The position numbers and the translations under genes were made by a program. The notes under the pieces are model-generated. The model did no database searches, was not told the DNA's origin, and was given only the letters and a program-made list of their open reading frames with translations. Positions 13,416 through 19,852 of a DNA stretch of 26,354 nucleotides are shown in pieces. The first letter of the stretch is position 1; every line of letters starts with the position of its first letter. The DNA comes from CAZWKI01 sp964634645 (lineage in GTDB: Bacteria > Patescibacteriota > Patescibacteriia > UBA1558 > S5-K13): assembly GCA_964634645.1 (NCBI GenBank), contig CAZWKI010000010.1, positions 1-26,354 on the forward strand, given 5' to 3'.

Positions 13416-14819
13416 TTATATCATTTCTTCTGGAACCTTACTAGAATCCTTTTCAAGATTTTTGAAACTTACAGTGTGTTCATCAAAGAACAATCTTACA
13501 AGTCCAGTTGGTCCATTTCTGTGTTTTGCAATATGAATTTCTGCAATATGTTTTTCCTCTGGTGTTAGGTCTTCGTATCTATAACCTCTGTCGGATGCTT
13601 TTCTATAAATAAACATTACAACGTCAGCGTCTTGTTCAATGCTACCAGATTCTCTCAAATGTGCCAATCTTGGAATAGCTGGTTTTGTTTGTTCAACGGC
13701 ACGAGAAAGCTGTGAAAGAGCAATAATTGGAATATTTAATTCTCTTGCAATGCTTTTTAATCCACGAGTTATTTCAGCAACCTCTTGAACTCTGTTTTCT
13801 TGGCCAGATTTGCTTTCCATGAGCTGTAGATAGTCTACTATAATAGCTGATAAATTGTGTTCTAATTTTAATCTTCGAGACTTTGTTCTTATTTGCATAA
13901 TGTTTAATAATCCCGAATCATCTATAAATATTTTACTATCAGCAAGAGTTCCCATTGCCTTTCCAATTCTTGGAAAATCATCAGTGTCATCCCTATCAGA
14001 AAGTTTTCCAGTTCTCATTTTCCATAGAGAAACACCAGCCTCAGAACATAGTAGTCTGTCAGTGAGTTCTTCTCTGCTCATTTCAAGAGAAAACACTCCT
14101 ACACAACCCTTTCCACGTACAGCAATATTTCTTGCCATGTCTAGTGCAAAAGAAGTTTTTCCAACTGAAGGGCGAGCGGCTATGATAATAAGATTTCCTT
14201 TTTGAAGACCAGCCAATATATTATCAAGATCTACAAATCCAGTTGGTAGTCCACGCAGTTGTCCCTTGTTCTTGTGAAGTTCATCAATCCGCTCAAAAGT
14301 ATCATTTAATACATTTGATATGGGGATAAAATTTTCTCTTAGTGATTTTTGTGATATTGCAAAAAGTTTTCGCTCTGATTCATCAAGGATATCATCAATA
14401 TCATTCGCTTCTTGAAATGCAATATTTGTAATATCAGAAGACGCCTTTATGAGTCTTCTAAGTGTTGATTTTTTCTGAACTATTTCAGCATAATATTTTA
14501 TGTTGCTCGCGGTTACAACGGAGTTTGCAAGAGTTGCTAAATAACTTTTTCCACCAATATGCTCTAACTCTCCTTGTTCATCCAAAATATTACTTACCGA
14601 TAATAAATCAATTGGTTCTCTTCTGTCATATAGACTAAGACAAGCAGCAAAAATTACTTCATGTGCTTTTTTGTAAAAATCATCTGCAAGCAAAATATCA
14701 GCAATTTTGTTTATTGCATCGTTATCTATGAGTACAGATCCTATTACATTTGATTCTGCTTCAAGATTTTGAGGAGGAATCCTATCTATGCTATTAACTT
14801 GTTTTTGGGTTTCAGACAT
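13416..14819 (-). CDS. dnaB: Replicative DNA helicase DnaB
   Basis: 467 residues, normal for the family. DnaB is the hexameric 5'-3' helicase of the replication fork. The N-terminal domain (PPQNLEAESNVIGSVLID) binds primase; the RecA-like C-terminal domain has Walker A ARPSVGKTSFALD, the H1a region GVFSLEMSREELTDR, Walker B AIIVDYLQLM, and the motif IIALSQLSRAVE, RLAHLRESGSIEQDADVV. No intein is present. It heads the leftward cluster dnaB-ybaB-four-helix-recR. A promoter lies so close that the message is probably leaderless. Confidence 0.97.
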   Translation of the reverse strand: MSETQKQVNSIDRIPPQNLEAESNVIGSVLIDNDAINKIADILLADDFYKKAHEVIFAACLSLYDRREPIDLLSVSNILDEQGELEHIGGKSYLATLANSVVTASNIKYYAEIVQKKSTLRRLIKASSDITNIAFQEANDIDDILDESERKLFAISQKSLRENFIPISNVLNDTFERIDELHKNKGQLRGLPTGFVDLDNILAGLQKGNLIIIAARPSVGKTSFALDMARNIAVRGKGCVGVFSLEMSREELTDRLLCSEAGVSLWKMRTGKLSDRDDTDDFPRIGKAMGTLADSKIFIDDSGLLNIMQIRTKSRRLKLEHNLSAIIVDYLQLMESKSGQENRVQEVAEITRGLKSIARELNIPIIALSQLSRAVEQTKPAIPRLAHLRESGSIEQDADVVMFIYRKASDRGYRYEDLTPEEKHIAEIHIAKHRNGPTGLVRLFFDEHTVSFKNLEKDSSKVPEEMI

Positions 14820-14825
14820 GTCTTT

Positions 14826-14853
14826 ATTTTAACAGAATTTATTTGTTATTCAA
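14826..14853 (-). promoter_or_regulatory. dnaB promoter, probably leaderless
   Basis: On the minus strand TTGAAT (14853-14848), a 16-base spacer and TAAAAT (14831-14826). Only six bases separate the -10 from the dnaB ATG (first base 14819), so the start of transcription should coincide with the A of the start codon. Confidence 0.6.
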
Positions 14854-14935
14854 GGGTGTCTGATGCACAGTTTATACACTTTTATAGCAATTGATTTTTG
14901 ATTAGATTTATGGTATTTTCATCAAGTTCAAGCTC

Positions 14936-14963
14936 TTGATTTTTTTGTATATTGTAGTATAAT
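14936..14963 (+). promoter_or_regulatory. Candidate rightward promoter in the dnaB-tRNA gap
   Basis: TTGATT at 14936-14941, a 16-base spacer and a perfect TATAAT at 14958-14963. It would drive the tRNA 3' fragment and tRNA-His. The rest of 14864-15100 shows no gene I can support except the palindromic element at 15007-15044. Confidence 0.5.
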
Positions 14964-15006
14964 ATTTATCATATACTTATGCGTTGTTTCCACCTTCGTT
15001 TCTGCC

Positions 15007-15044
15007 TCCGCTAAAACTACGGTAGACAAGAAAACTATGGCGGA
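15007..15044. repeat. GC-richer palindromic element
   Basis: TCCGC (15007-15011) and GCGGA (15040-15044) bound an element containing the related halves GCTAAAACTACGGTAGAC and GAAAACTATGGCGGAC. It is markedly richer in G and C than its surroundings and looks like a dispersed repeat. Confidence 0.5.
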
Positions 15045-15103
15045 CGAGCAGTCATTTTAATTAATGGGATTTATATTGTTTTTTAAGAATTGTGTTATTA
15101 TCT

Positions 15104-15149
15104 ACTTTTAAGCTGATGGTCGGAGGTTCGAATCCTCCACGGCGTACCA
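15104..15149 (+). pseudogene. Orphan 3' half of a tRNA gene (perhaps tRNA-Lys)
   Basis: A perfect T arm (GGAGG 15122-15126, TTCGAAT, CCTCC 15134-15138) is followed by a seven-base acceptor strand ACGGCGT, a discriminator A and CCA at 15147-15149. Upstream, CTTTTAA would be an anticodon loop with TTT and GCTGA the 3' side of the anticodon stem, but the 5' stem side (ATCTA) does not pair, and no D arm or 5' acceptor strand (expected ACGCCGT or GCGCCGT) is found in the preceding 280 bases. It therefore cannot fold as a full tRNA. The commonest source of such a fragment is the attachment-site copy left by an element that integrated into a tRNA 3' end. Confidence 0.75.
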
Positions 15150-15166
15150 GAGAATTTTTTACTGTC

Positions 15167-15195
15167 GAATTCCTAAATTTTTAATTTTGGAATTC
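15167..15195. repeat. Interrupted palindrome between the tRNA fragment and tRNA-His
   Basis: GAATTCC (15167-15173) and GGAATTC (15189-15195) are perfect; inner AAATT and AATTT (15175-15179, 15183-15187) extend the stem to 12 bp with one T-T mismatch. It may terminate transcription of the fragment or be part of a recombination site. Confidence 0.6.
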
Positions 15196-15226
15196 ATTTT
15201 AAATTCATCTTATAATTATATATCAT

Positions 15227-15301
15227 GGTAGCCATAGTTTAGCGGTAGAACAGCGGGTTGTGGTCCCGTTAGTCTGGGTTCAACTCCCAGTGGTTACCCC
15301 A
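15227..15301 (+). tRNA. tRNA-His (GTG)
   Basis: Complete cloverleaf. The extra G-1 at 15227 that is diagnostic for tRNA-His opposes C at 15298. Acceptor GTAGCCA pairs with TGGTTAC (15291-15297); D arm GTTT/GAAC; anticodon stem GCGGG/CCCGT with loop TTGTGGT, anticodon GTG; T arm CTGGG/CCCAG with TTCAACT. CCA is encoded at 15299-15301. Confidence 0.97.
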
Positions 15302-15304
15302 ACG

Positions 15305-15333
15305 AAAAAATAACGCTCAAACGTTATTTTTTT
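15305..15333. terminator. Bidirectional terminator between tRNA-His and the RibD_C gene
   Basis: AAAAAATAACG (15305-15315), loop CTCAAA, CGTTATTTTTT (15322-15332). The symmetric stem with A and T flanks can serve tRNA-His rightward and the convergent gene leftward. Confidence 0.9.
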
Positions 15334-15354
15334 GATTTTATATTTATATCAAAA

Positions 15355-16071
15355 TTATTCAATTTTAGTTTCGTTTATAACAGTATACTTTAGATGAATA
15401 TAGGAATTTTTTAACTTTTTTATACTTTCTAATTTTAAAGCTTTTATATTTTTTAATTCTTTTATAGAGGATAATGATTTTCCATCAATTAGTGTTGAGG
15501 TGTCTTTTCCACCAATTAAAGTTGGTGCGATAACAATAGATATTTTATCAATAAGTTTTTTCCTAAGAAAAATTGAATTTAAAGTTCCACCAGTCTGAAT
15601 TGTTAATTTTTTAATATTATAATCTTCTTTCAATTTTCTAAACAAATTTTCAAAATCTATTTCTTTTTTATAATATATTATTTTAAGATTATTTGCATTC
15701 TTAAATGAAAAAGCTGGATGATTTTTATTTGTTGTAATAATAAATAATTTTTTACTCTTTTTAACAAAATTATTTACGCCGATTTTATTTAAATGAGGTT
15801 CATTATCTATAATAATAAAGCTGACAGAAGTTTTTGTAATGTTCTTTTGAGATTTATTGGCTCCAATCTTTGCCAGGACCCTTCCAGAATTAAGAGAAAA
15901 CAAATCTGTTGTTTTTTCTATGTCATAATATTGTTTTAGACCTTCCTTAACTCCTTTTATTTTAGAAAAGTCTTTATCAACATCTAATTTATCGTTGTCT
16001 CCAGTTGAGATTTTGCCGTCCAAAGACATAAGCATAAATAATGTCGTAATTGGCTTATTTAAAGTTTTCAT
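15355..16071 (-). CDS. RibD C-terminal-domain (dihydrofolate reductase-like) protein
   Basis: 238 residues. The family reduces pyrimidine or pterin substrates with NADPH; the best-known members are the reductase half of RibD in riboflavin synthesis and HTP reductase RIB7. Seen are the N-terminal LFMLMSLDGKISTGDND (substrate side), a central SFIIIDNEPHLNK and the C-terminal LTIQTGGTLNSIFLRKKLID followed by IVIAPTLIGGKDTSTLID, the typical GG and PTLIGG cofactor-binding parts. There is no deaminase domain and no riboflavin gene nearby, so the substrate is open. It lies convergent to tRNA-His and divergent from the cassette array. Confidence 0.82.
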   Translation of the reverse strand: MKTLNKPITTLFMLMSLDGKISTGDNDKLDVDKDFSKIKGVKEGLKQYYDIEKTTDLFSLNSGRVLAKIGANKSQKNITKTSVSFIIIDNEPHLNKIGVNNFVKKSKKLFIITTNKNHPAFSFKNANNLKIIYYKKEIDFENLFRKLKEDYNIKKLTIQTGGTLNSIFLRKKLIDKISIVIAPTLIGGKDTSTLIDGKSLSSIKELKNIKALKLESIKKLKNSYIHLKYTVINETKIE

Positions 16072-16093
16072 AGTTTAAGTGTAATTTAATTAG

Positions 16094-16121
16094 ATTATAT
16101 TTATTATACTATTAAAGCCAA
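16094..16121 (-). promoter_or_regulatory. Promoter of the RibD_C-like gene
   Basis: On the minus strand TTGGCT (16121-16116), a 16-base spacer and a perfect TATAAT (16099-16094), 22 bases before the ATG at 16071. Confidence 0.6.
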
Positions 16122-16128
16122 TGCTAAT

Positions 16129-16203
16129 CTAGGCAAAATTTGCCAATTCCTCTCTCATACTTTCATAATCTAAAGTTCCTAACGTGTCAACCAACCGACC
16201 CCA
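16129..16203 (-). pseudogene. Cassette-boundary repeat, copy 1: C-terminal peptide remnant
   Basis: Read on the minus strand from 16203, the element encodes WGRLVDTLGTLDYES and then MREELANFA and a TAG stop (16131-16129). No start codon or upstream coding sequence exists, so it is only the tail of a gene. Its first 15 codons are nearly identical to copy 2 (17648 leftward); copy 3 differs mostly in third codon positions or by synonymous changes. The stop end contains the palindrome GGCAAAATTTGCC (16132-16144). A terminator begins 10 bases to the right. Confidence 0.7.
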
Positions 16204-16213
16204 GACAAAAAGG

Positions 16214-16235
16214 CCCTTTAAATAAGGGATTTTTT
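16214..16235 (+). terminator. Hairpin terminator right of repeat copy 1
   Basis: CCCTT (16214-16218), loop TAAAT, AAGGG (16224-16228), then ATTTTTT. There is no rightward gene before it, so it ends a transcript that would contain only the repeat, or insulates the cassette. Confidence 0.65.
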
Positions 16236-16326
16236 GTTTATAGAATTTTTTATTTTGTAATAATCCTTGTATTTTTTGAAAATTAGTGTTTAAATATAAT
16301 TAGTTTATTTATAAAAAATTACAAAT

Positions 16327-16491
16327 ATGGATCAAAATAAAGATCAAAAGATACAAAAAATTCAAAAGATAAAAAGCGATTTTTTTTCTTTTTTAAACTC
16401 TGCTGTTAAAAATAGAAATAAGAAAATAGAAGAGGTAATTAGAAAACAAGATGATAAAAAAATTAAGGATATATTAAATAATATAAAATAA
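16327..16491 (+). CDS. Small ORF, 54 residues, charged helical
   Basis: ATG 16327 to TAA 16489-16491: MDQNKDQKIQKIQKIKSDFF, then SFLNSAVKNRNKKIEEV and a Lys-rich tail. The sequence is very Lys/Gln/Ile-rich with heptad-like spacing, suggesting an amphipathic helix or coiled coil. It is followed after four bases by the start of the next gene, so the two are almost certainly cotranscribed. A TATAAT at 16295-16300 is a possible -10. I do not recognise it. Support is positional and compositional only. Confidence 0.55.
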   Translation: MDQNKDQKIQKIQKIKSDFFSFLNSAVKNRNKKIEEVIRKQDDKKIKDILNNIK

Positions 16492-16495
16492 ATTT

Positions 16496-17512
16496 ATGTT
16501 AAATCAAGAAAAAATAAATAATACAAATGAATCTCAAGAAAGTAAAACTGATAACAATCAAGAGGATATTGAGGCAGTATCTCAAGAAGCAATTTCAGAG
16601 GTAGAGGAAAAAACAAATGAAGTCGTTCAGGAAGGAGAAGAATTGGCGGTTAAGTTTAAAGATAATCCAGAAATTTCAACTGTTTTAGAAGAGACTAATG
16701 ATGCCATAAAACAGGAGTCCGATTCTACAGTTGATAAGGTTAAAAATATAGATGATGAATGGAGTGAAGCAGATGAATGGAACTTATTAAAAGAACCTGA
16801 GAGAACACTGAAATTCATTAATTCTTGTGAAAATAGAGCTCAAGAAGTTCCAGCGGATAATTGGTTGGCATTTACTAATTATGTGGGTTGGATTGGTAAG
16901 GCTCTTGATAATGGAGTTCCAATTGATGAGAATAAATATCAAGAAATTTATAAAAAGTTTTCGGATGCTGGATTTACAGACTCGTCTTTTTCACTTGAAA
17001 ATTTAAAAAAAGAGAGAGGGCTATCTGAAACAAATAAAGGCGTCGAATCTTTAAAATTATCTGATGAAGAAGTTGCAGAAGTTGAAGATAATATAAAGAG
17101 CTGTGAAGATGAAATAGAAAAAAAACCATCTGGATATATGCTTTCAAATTATAATGCTTGGATTAGCAAAGCAATGGATAATGGCATTCCTTTTGATGAA
17201 GATAAAGCAAGAGCCACTTATCAAAAAGTAATTGATGCTGGTGAGTATCCAGATAAGAACTTCACATTTGACAATCTTCCAAAAAGAAAAGAAGAGTATA
17301 AAATGCGAAGCAGAATAGACAAAGATTTCTTATCTTTAAGTTTAGAAGAGTTTAAGAAGTTGGGTGATGAATATAATAAATTAGAGACAGATTTGAGTGG
17401 TCATCCAAGTTACTTTATGACTAATAAATCAGCAGAATATGCGATTGCTAAAAAAGGAACTGTCTCTGAAAAAGAACTTTCTGATTTAACAAGTCATTTT
17501 GATAAAAAATAA
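16496..17512 (+). CDS. Unknown acidic protein with two (perhaps three) helical repeats
   Basis: 338 residues, no signal peptide or membrane segment. Residues 1-95 are very acidic and likely disordered. Two clear repeats follow, about residues 103-172 and 194-261, sharing the pattern I-x-SCE, then N-Y-x2-WI-x-KA-x-DNG-x-P-x-DE, then Y-x-K-x3-DAG and a final F-x-x-(D/E)NL. The segment 277-338 may be a worn third copy. The invariant Trp-Ile, Asn-Gly and Asp-Glu positions suggest a ligand- or protein-binding helical unit. I know no family for it. It is preceded by a 54-residue gene and followed by a strong terminator, between repeat copies 1 and 2. Confidence 0.75.
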   Translation: MLNQEKINNTNESQESKTDNNQEDIEAVSQEAISEVEEKTNEVVQEGEELAVKFKDNPEISTVLEETNDAIKQESDSTVDKVKNIDDEWSEADEWNLLKEPERTLKFINSCENRAQEVPADNWLAFTNYVGWIGKALDNGVPIDENKYQEIYKKFSDAGFTDSSFSLENLKKERGLSETNKGVESLKLSDEEVAEVEDNIKSCEDEIEKKPSGYMLSNYNAWISKAMDNGIPFDEDKARATYQKVIDAGEYPDKNFTFDNLPKRKEEYKMRSRIDKDFLSLSLEEFKKLGDEYNKLETDLSGHPSYFMTNKSAEYAIAKKGTVSEKELSDLTSHFDKK

Positions 17513-17528
17513 TAATTTTATACGCATT

Positions 17529-17554
17529 AAGTCCATAGAGATATGGACTTTTTT
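17529..17554 (+). terminator. Intrinsic terminator of the repeat-protein gene
   Basis: AAGTCCATA (17529-17537), loop GAGA, TATGGACTT (17542-17550) and TTTT. A perfect 9-bp stem, 17 bases after the stop codon. Confidence 0.92.
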
Positions 17555-17558
17555 GTTA

Positions 17559-17648
17559 TCAAAAAATTACTGTTTTTTGTAAATTTAACATCTCTTCTTT
17601 TAGACTTTCATAGTCTAAAGTTCCTAACGTGTCAACCAACCGACCCCA
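17559..17648 (-). pseudogene. Cassette-boundary repeat, copy 2: C-terminal peptide remnant
   Basis: From 17648 leftward it reads WGRLVDTLGTLDYES, then LKEEMLNLQKTVIF and TGA (17561-17559). The codon before the TGG, read on the minus strand, is TGA, so homology with copy 1 ends exactly at this Trp. The 35 bases nearest the right edge are identical to copy 1; further left the two differ by synonymous or conservative changes (M/L, R/K, GAG/GAA). Confidence 0.7.
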
Positions 17649-17658
17649 TCAAGAAAAT

Positions 17659-17680
17659 AGCGCTTAAAGGCGTTTTTTTT
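17659..17680 (+). terminator. Hairpin terminator right of repeat copy 2
   Basis: AGCGC (17659-17663), loop TTAAAG, GCGTT (17670-17674), then T8. It has the same position relative to the repeat as the hairpin next to copy 1. Confidence 0.6.
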
Positions 17681-17688
17681 GTTTTACT

Positions 17689-17709
17689 TTTTACATAAAT
17701 TATGTAAAA
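17689..17709. promoter_or_regulatory. Perfect 21-bp palindrome upstream of the ART-like gene
   Basis: TTTTACATAA, centre A, TTATGTAAAA. It lies 28 bases before the ATG, overlapping the likely -35/-10 zone (TTTACA at 17690; CATAAT at 17717 or TATAAG at 17711), and could be an operator. Confidence 0.5.
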
Positions 17710-17737
17710 TTATAAGCATAATTGAAATAATAAATTT

Positions 17738-18313
17738 ATGGAAAAAATACTTTTGGGTAACATTGAAACTAATGAAGAGTCGATAGGTGAAGTTATTATT
17801 CCAGAAAATTGGACAACACTTTATCATGGAACTAATTTGGGAAACAAACAATGGACTGAAGAAAAAATTAAACACCTCGAAGACGATATTTTAACTATTA
17901 ATAGCAGTCTATCAGTAATAAGCGAAGAAGATAAGATAAAAGATCAAAAACAAGAAGAATATCTTAAGGATCAAGGTATTTCGGCTAGTTTTGATACAAC
18001 AAAAGCCTATTCATATGGATCTGGAGATGTTTTGATTATCAAAATTATTTTCCCAAAATTTGGTTTAATGGACATGAGATTTAAAGCCCTTGAAGATTAT
18101 TGGAAAAATAAATTCGGAGATAATATCGCAAAATCAATTAGTGAATTGGTTAATTCAGTATATTTCAGCGATAGATATGGAGGTCGTCATCCAGGACTTC
18201 CTGGTGGCTTAAGATTAAAAAAAATAAAAGACAATAGAGAAGAGAACAAAAGAGAAATAACCTATATTCCCGAACAACTTTTAGATATTTATAAGACAGA
18301 AATAAATTTATAG
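17738..18313 (+). CDS. Putative ADP-ribosyltransferase-like protein
   Basis: 191 residues without signal peptide. The N-terminal TTLYHGTN (about residues 28-35) followed some 60 residues later by GISASFDTTKAYSYGSGDVLIIKI resembles the ART superfamily pattern: a Tyr-His-Gly-Thr strand that holds NAD, then a strand with S-x-x-x-x-x-A-x-x-Y/G and a hydrophobic core strand. The C-terminal part has SDRYGGRHPGLPGG. If correct, it would transfer ADP-ribose to a protein or nucleic acid, or be a relative that only binds a nucleotide. This is a motif judgement, not a firm identification. It is a single-gene cassette between repeat copies 2 and 3; copy 3 begins at the base after its stop codon. Confidence 0.5.
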   Translation: MEKILLGNIETNEESIGEVIIPENWTTLYHGTNLGNKQWTEEKIKHLEDDILTINSSLSVISEEDKIKDQKQEEYLKDQGISASFDTTKAYSYGSGDVLIIKIIFPKFGLMDMRFKALEDYWKNKFGDNIAKSISELVNSVYFSDRYGGRHPGLPGGLRLKKIKDNREENKREITYIPEQLLDIYKTEINL

Positions 18314-18394
18314 TTATTTTATAAAATATTTAATAATTTTTTTCTTACATTTTTCCAATTTATAGCTTCTTAACGTTTCCACTAGCCGACCACA
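18314..18394 (-). pseudogene. Cassette-boundary repeat, copy 3 (diverged)
   Basis: From 18394 leftward it reads CGRLVETLRSYKLEK, then CKKKIIKYFIK and TAA (18316-18314). Against copy 1, the changes in the conserved core are TTG to CTA (Leu, synonymous), GTT to GTG (Val), GAC to GAA (Asp to Glu), ACT to AGC (Thr to Ser) and TGG to TGT, a coding-type pattern on this strand. Same orientation as copies 1 and 2. No GC-rich hairpin follows it. Confidence 0.6.
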
Positions 18395-18498
18395 TCGTGT
18401 ATTAAAAAATTTTAAAATCTATGTTTTTTGTTTTATTTAAAGGTTTTTGATTAACTTCTAAATATGCGTTAGATATTGTAGAGTTTTTATAAAAATTG

Positions 18499-18507
18499 TG
18501 ATATAAT
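18499..18507 (+). promoter_or_regulatory. Extended -10 promoter of the Cys-rich membrane protein
   Basis: TGATATAAT (TG-N-TATAAT) at 18499-18507 with only a weak TTGTAG at 18476-18481. An extended -10 can act without a good -35. It lies 41 bases before the ATG at 18549. Confidence 0.55.
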
Positions 18508-18548
18508 TTAAACAAATAAATATTGTAATTTATTATTAAATATAATAT

Positions 18549-19079
18549 ATGGATGAAAAAAGAAATACACAAACACATATAGCAACCAAAGTGTCTGTAA
18601 AGACAAAGCTGTTGCTTGGCTTTATGATTATAGGTTGTTTTATGGGTATGTTTGCGATACTCGGTACATTAAGTACAAAAACAATATTAAAAAAAGAAAA
18701 TGAATCAATGGGTCAAAAAATAAAAATACAAACTGAGAACAATTCTTATAAATTATCAGACGGAGATATAGTAAAAGTTGATGATACAAATATAGGGCAA
18801 TATAATAATGGAAAATTTTTAATAAATGAAGCTAATTACGAAATAATTTCCCAGGGAGGTGATTATATAGATATTGAGTTTAGAGATCTTCCCGGTGGAG
18901 GAAGTGGGGGGGGTAGATATTATTGTAAGTGTCGCAATGATGGCACTAGATCTTGTGGGATTTTCCATGATAGTGTCTTAGGTTATGCATATTGTCAAGA
19001 AGCCACTTGTCGTACGGGTTGTGATATGTTTTATTTGCCAGGAAAAGGTACTTCAGTAACCACACCCAATGAAAATTAA
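18549..19079 (+). CDS. Membrane-anchored protein with Cys-rich external domain
   Basis: 176 residues. A basic N terminus is followed by one hydrophobic helix (about residues 21-44, LLLGFMIIGCFMGMFAILG), so residues from about 50 should be outside the cell. After a beta-rich linker comes a Gly-rich stretch (LPGGGSGGGR) and a compact domain with six Cys between residues about 126 and 156 (CKC, SCG, YCQ, TCRTGC), as expected for a disulphide-stabilised surface module. I do not recognise the family. The gene is the last cassette member, with its own promoter and a terminator about 175 bases downstream. Confidence 0.7.
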   Translation: MDEKRNTQTHIATKVSVKTKLLLGFMIIGCFMGMFAILGTLSTKTILKKENESMGQKIKIQTENNSYKLSDGDIVKVDDTNIGQYNNGKFLINEANYEIISQGGDYIDIEFRDLPGGGSGGGRYYCKCRNDGTRSCGIFHDSVLGYAYCQEATCRTGCDMFYLPGKGTSVTTPNEN

Positions 19080-19252
19080 TATACAAACCCATAAAGAAAG
19101 TGGCGTGGTTTAAAGATATTTTATATTGTAATAGAGTAGTTAAAAATAATTTTGAAAAAAGTAATAATAAATTTTAAAATCAAAAAAATCTAAAGAGTAA
19201 AATACACCTTTCAATATTTATTTTGTACGCAAACAAAAATCGCACAAATAAT

Positions 19253-19285
19253 AATCCATCGAGTTGGGCTCGATGGATTTTTTAT
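19253..19285 (+). terminator. Intrinsic terminator
   Basis: AATCCATCGAG (19253-19263), loop TTGGG, CTCGATGGATT (19269-19279), then TTTTTATTTTTT. The AT-rich 19080-19252 between gene and hairpin holds nothing else I can support. Confidence 0.92.
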
Positions 19286-19313
19286 TTTTTCTTATATATA
19301 GTAAAATTAGGCT

Positions 19314-19841
19314 ATGTCTAAATCAAAAAACAAAAAAATTTTAATACTGACAGGTCCGGGTGGATCTGGGAAAAGTACCATTGCAGAAATATTAGTAAAA
19401 AAATATAATTTTTTATTAATAGACGGAGACAGAGAAGATACAGAATTTTTTCCAGATGGCGAACATTGGAAAAAAGAAAATCTAGAAAATCTCAAAAAAG
19501 CCCATGATAAAATTTTTAATCTTGCAAAAGAATTGCATAATAATCAAAACAAGAATATTGTAATTGATTATATTATTTTTGGGGACTATATTAATTTTTT
19601 TGAAAAGTTCAAAAAAGAATTTGCCAGAAATTTGATAATAAAAGTTTTGTTTCCATCACTAGAGGAAATGATAAAGCGAGATTGGGACAGAGAGTGTTGG
19701 ACAACGGGGGTTGATAGAATAATATCTGTAAGAAAAGAGTTTGAAGATTTGAAAAAATATATAGGAAAGAAAAATTATATTAATTCTAGCAACCTAACTG
19801 CGGAGAAAACTATTAATAAATATTTTAAAAATAACTTATAA
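19314..19841 (+). CDS. Small P-loop kinase-like NTPase
   Basis: 175 residues. Walker A GPGGSGKST lies at about residues 14-22, followed by a strand ending in LLIDGDREDTEFFPDG, which in small-molecule kinases positions the substrate, and a second core strand KNIVIDYIIFGDYI. RDWDRECWTTG near residue 125 could form the LID with Arg/Asp residues. The size and layout suit the adenylylsulfate/shikimate/gluconate kinase group, but the substrate cannot be told. A TAAAAT six bases before the ATG suggests a leaderless message, as for dnaB. The following gene starts 11 bases downstream. Confidence 0.7.
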   Translation: MSKSKNKKILILTGPGGSGKSTIAEILVKKYNFLLIDGDREDTEFFPDGEHWKKENLENLKKAHDKIFNLAKELHNNQNKNIVIDYIIFGDYINFFEKFKKEFARNLIIKVLFPSLEEMIKRDWDRECWTTGVDRIISVRKEFEDLKKYIGKKNYINSSNLTAEKTINKYFKNNL

Positions 19842-19852
19842 AAATAAATTAT

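Noticed and set aside
16129..18394. Classical integron attC sites
   Set aside because: GTTAGGA is close to an attC core, but no proper RYYYAAC/GTTRRRY pair or conserved hairpin shared by all copies is found, and no integrase is visible. The coding-type substitution pattern explains the element better.
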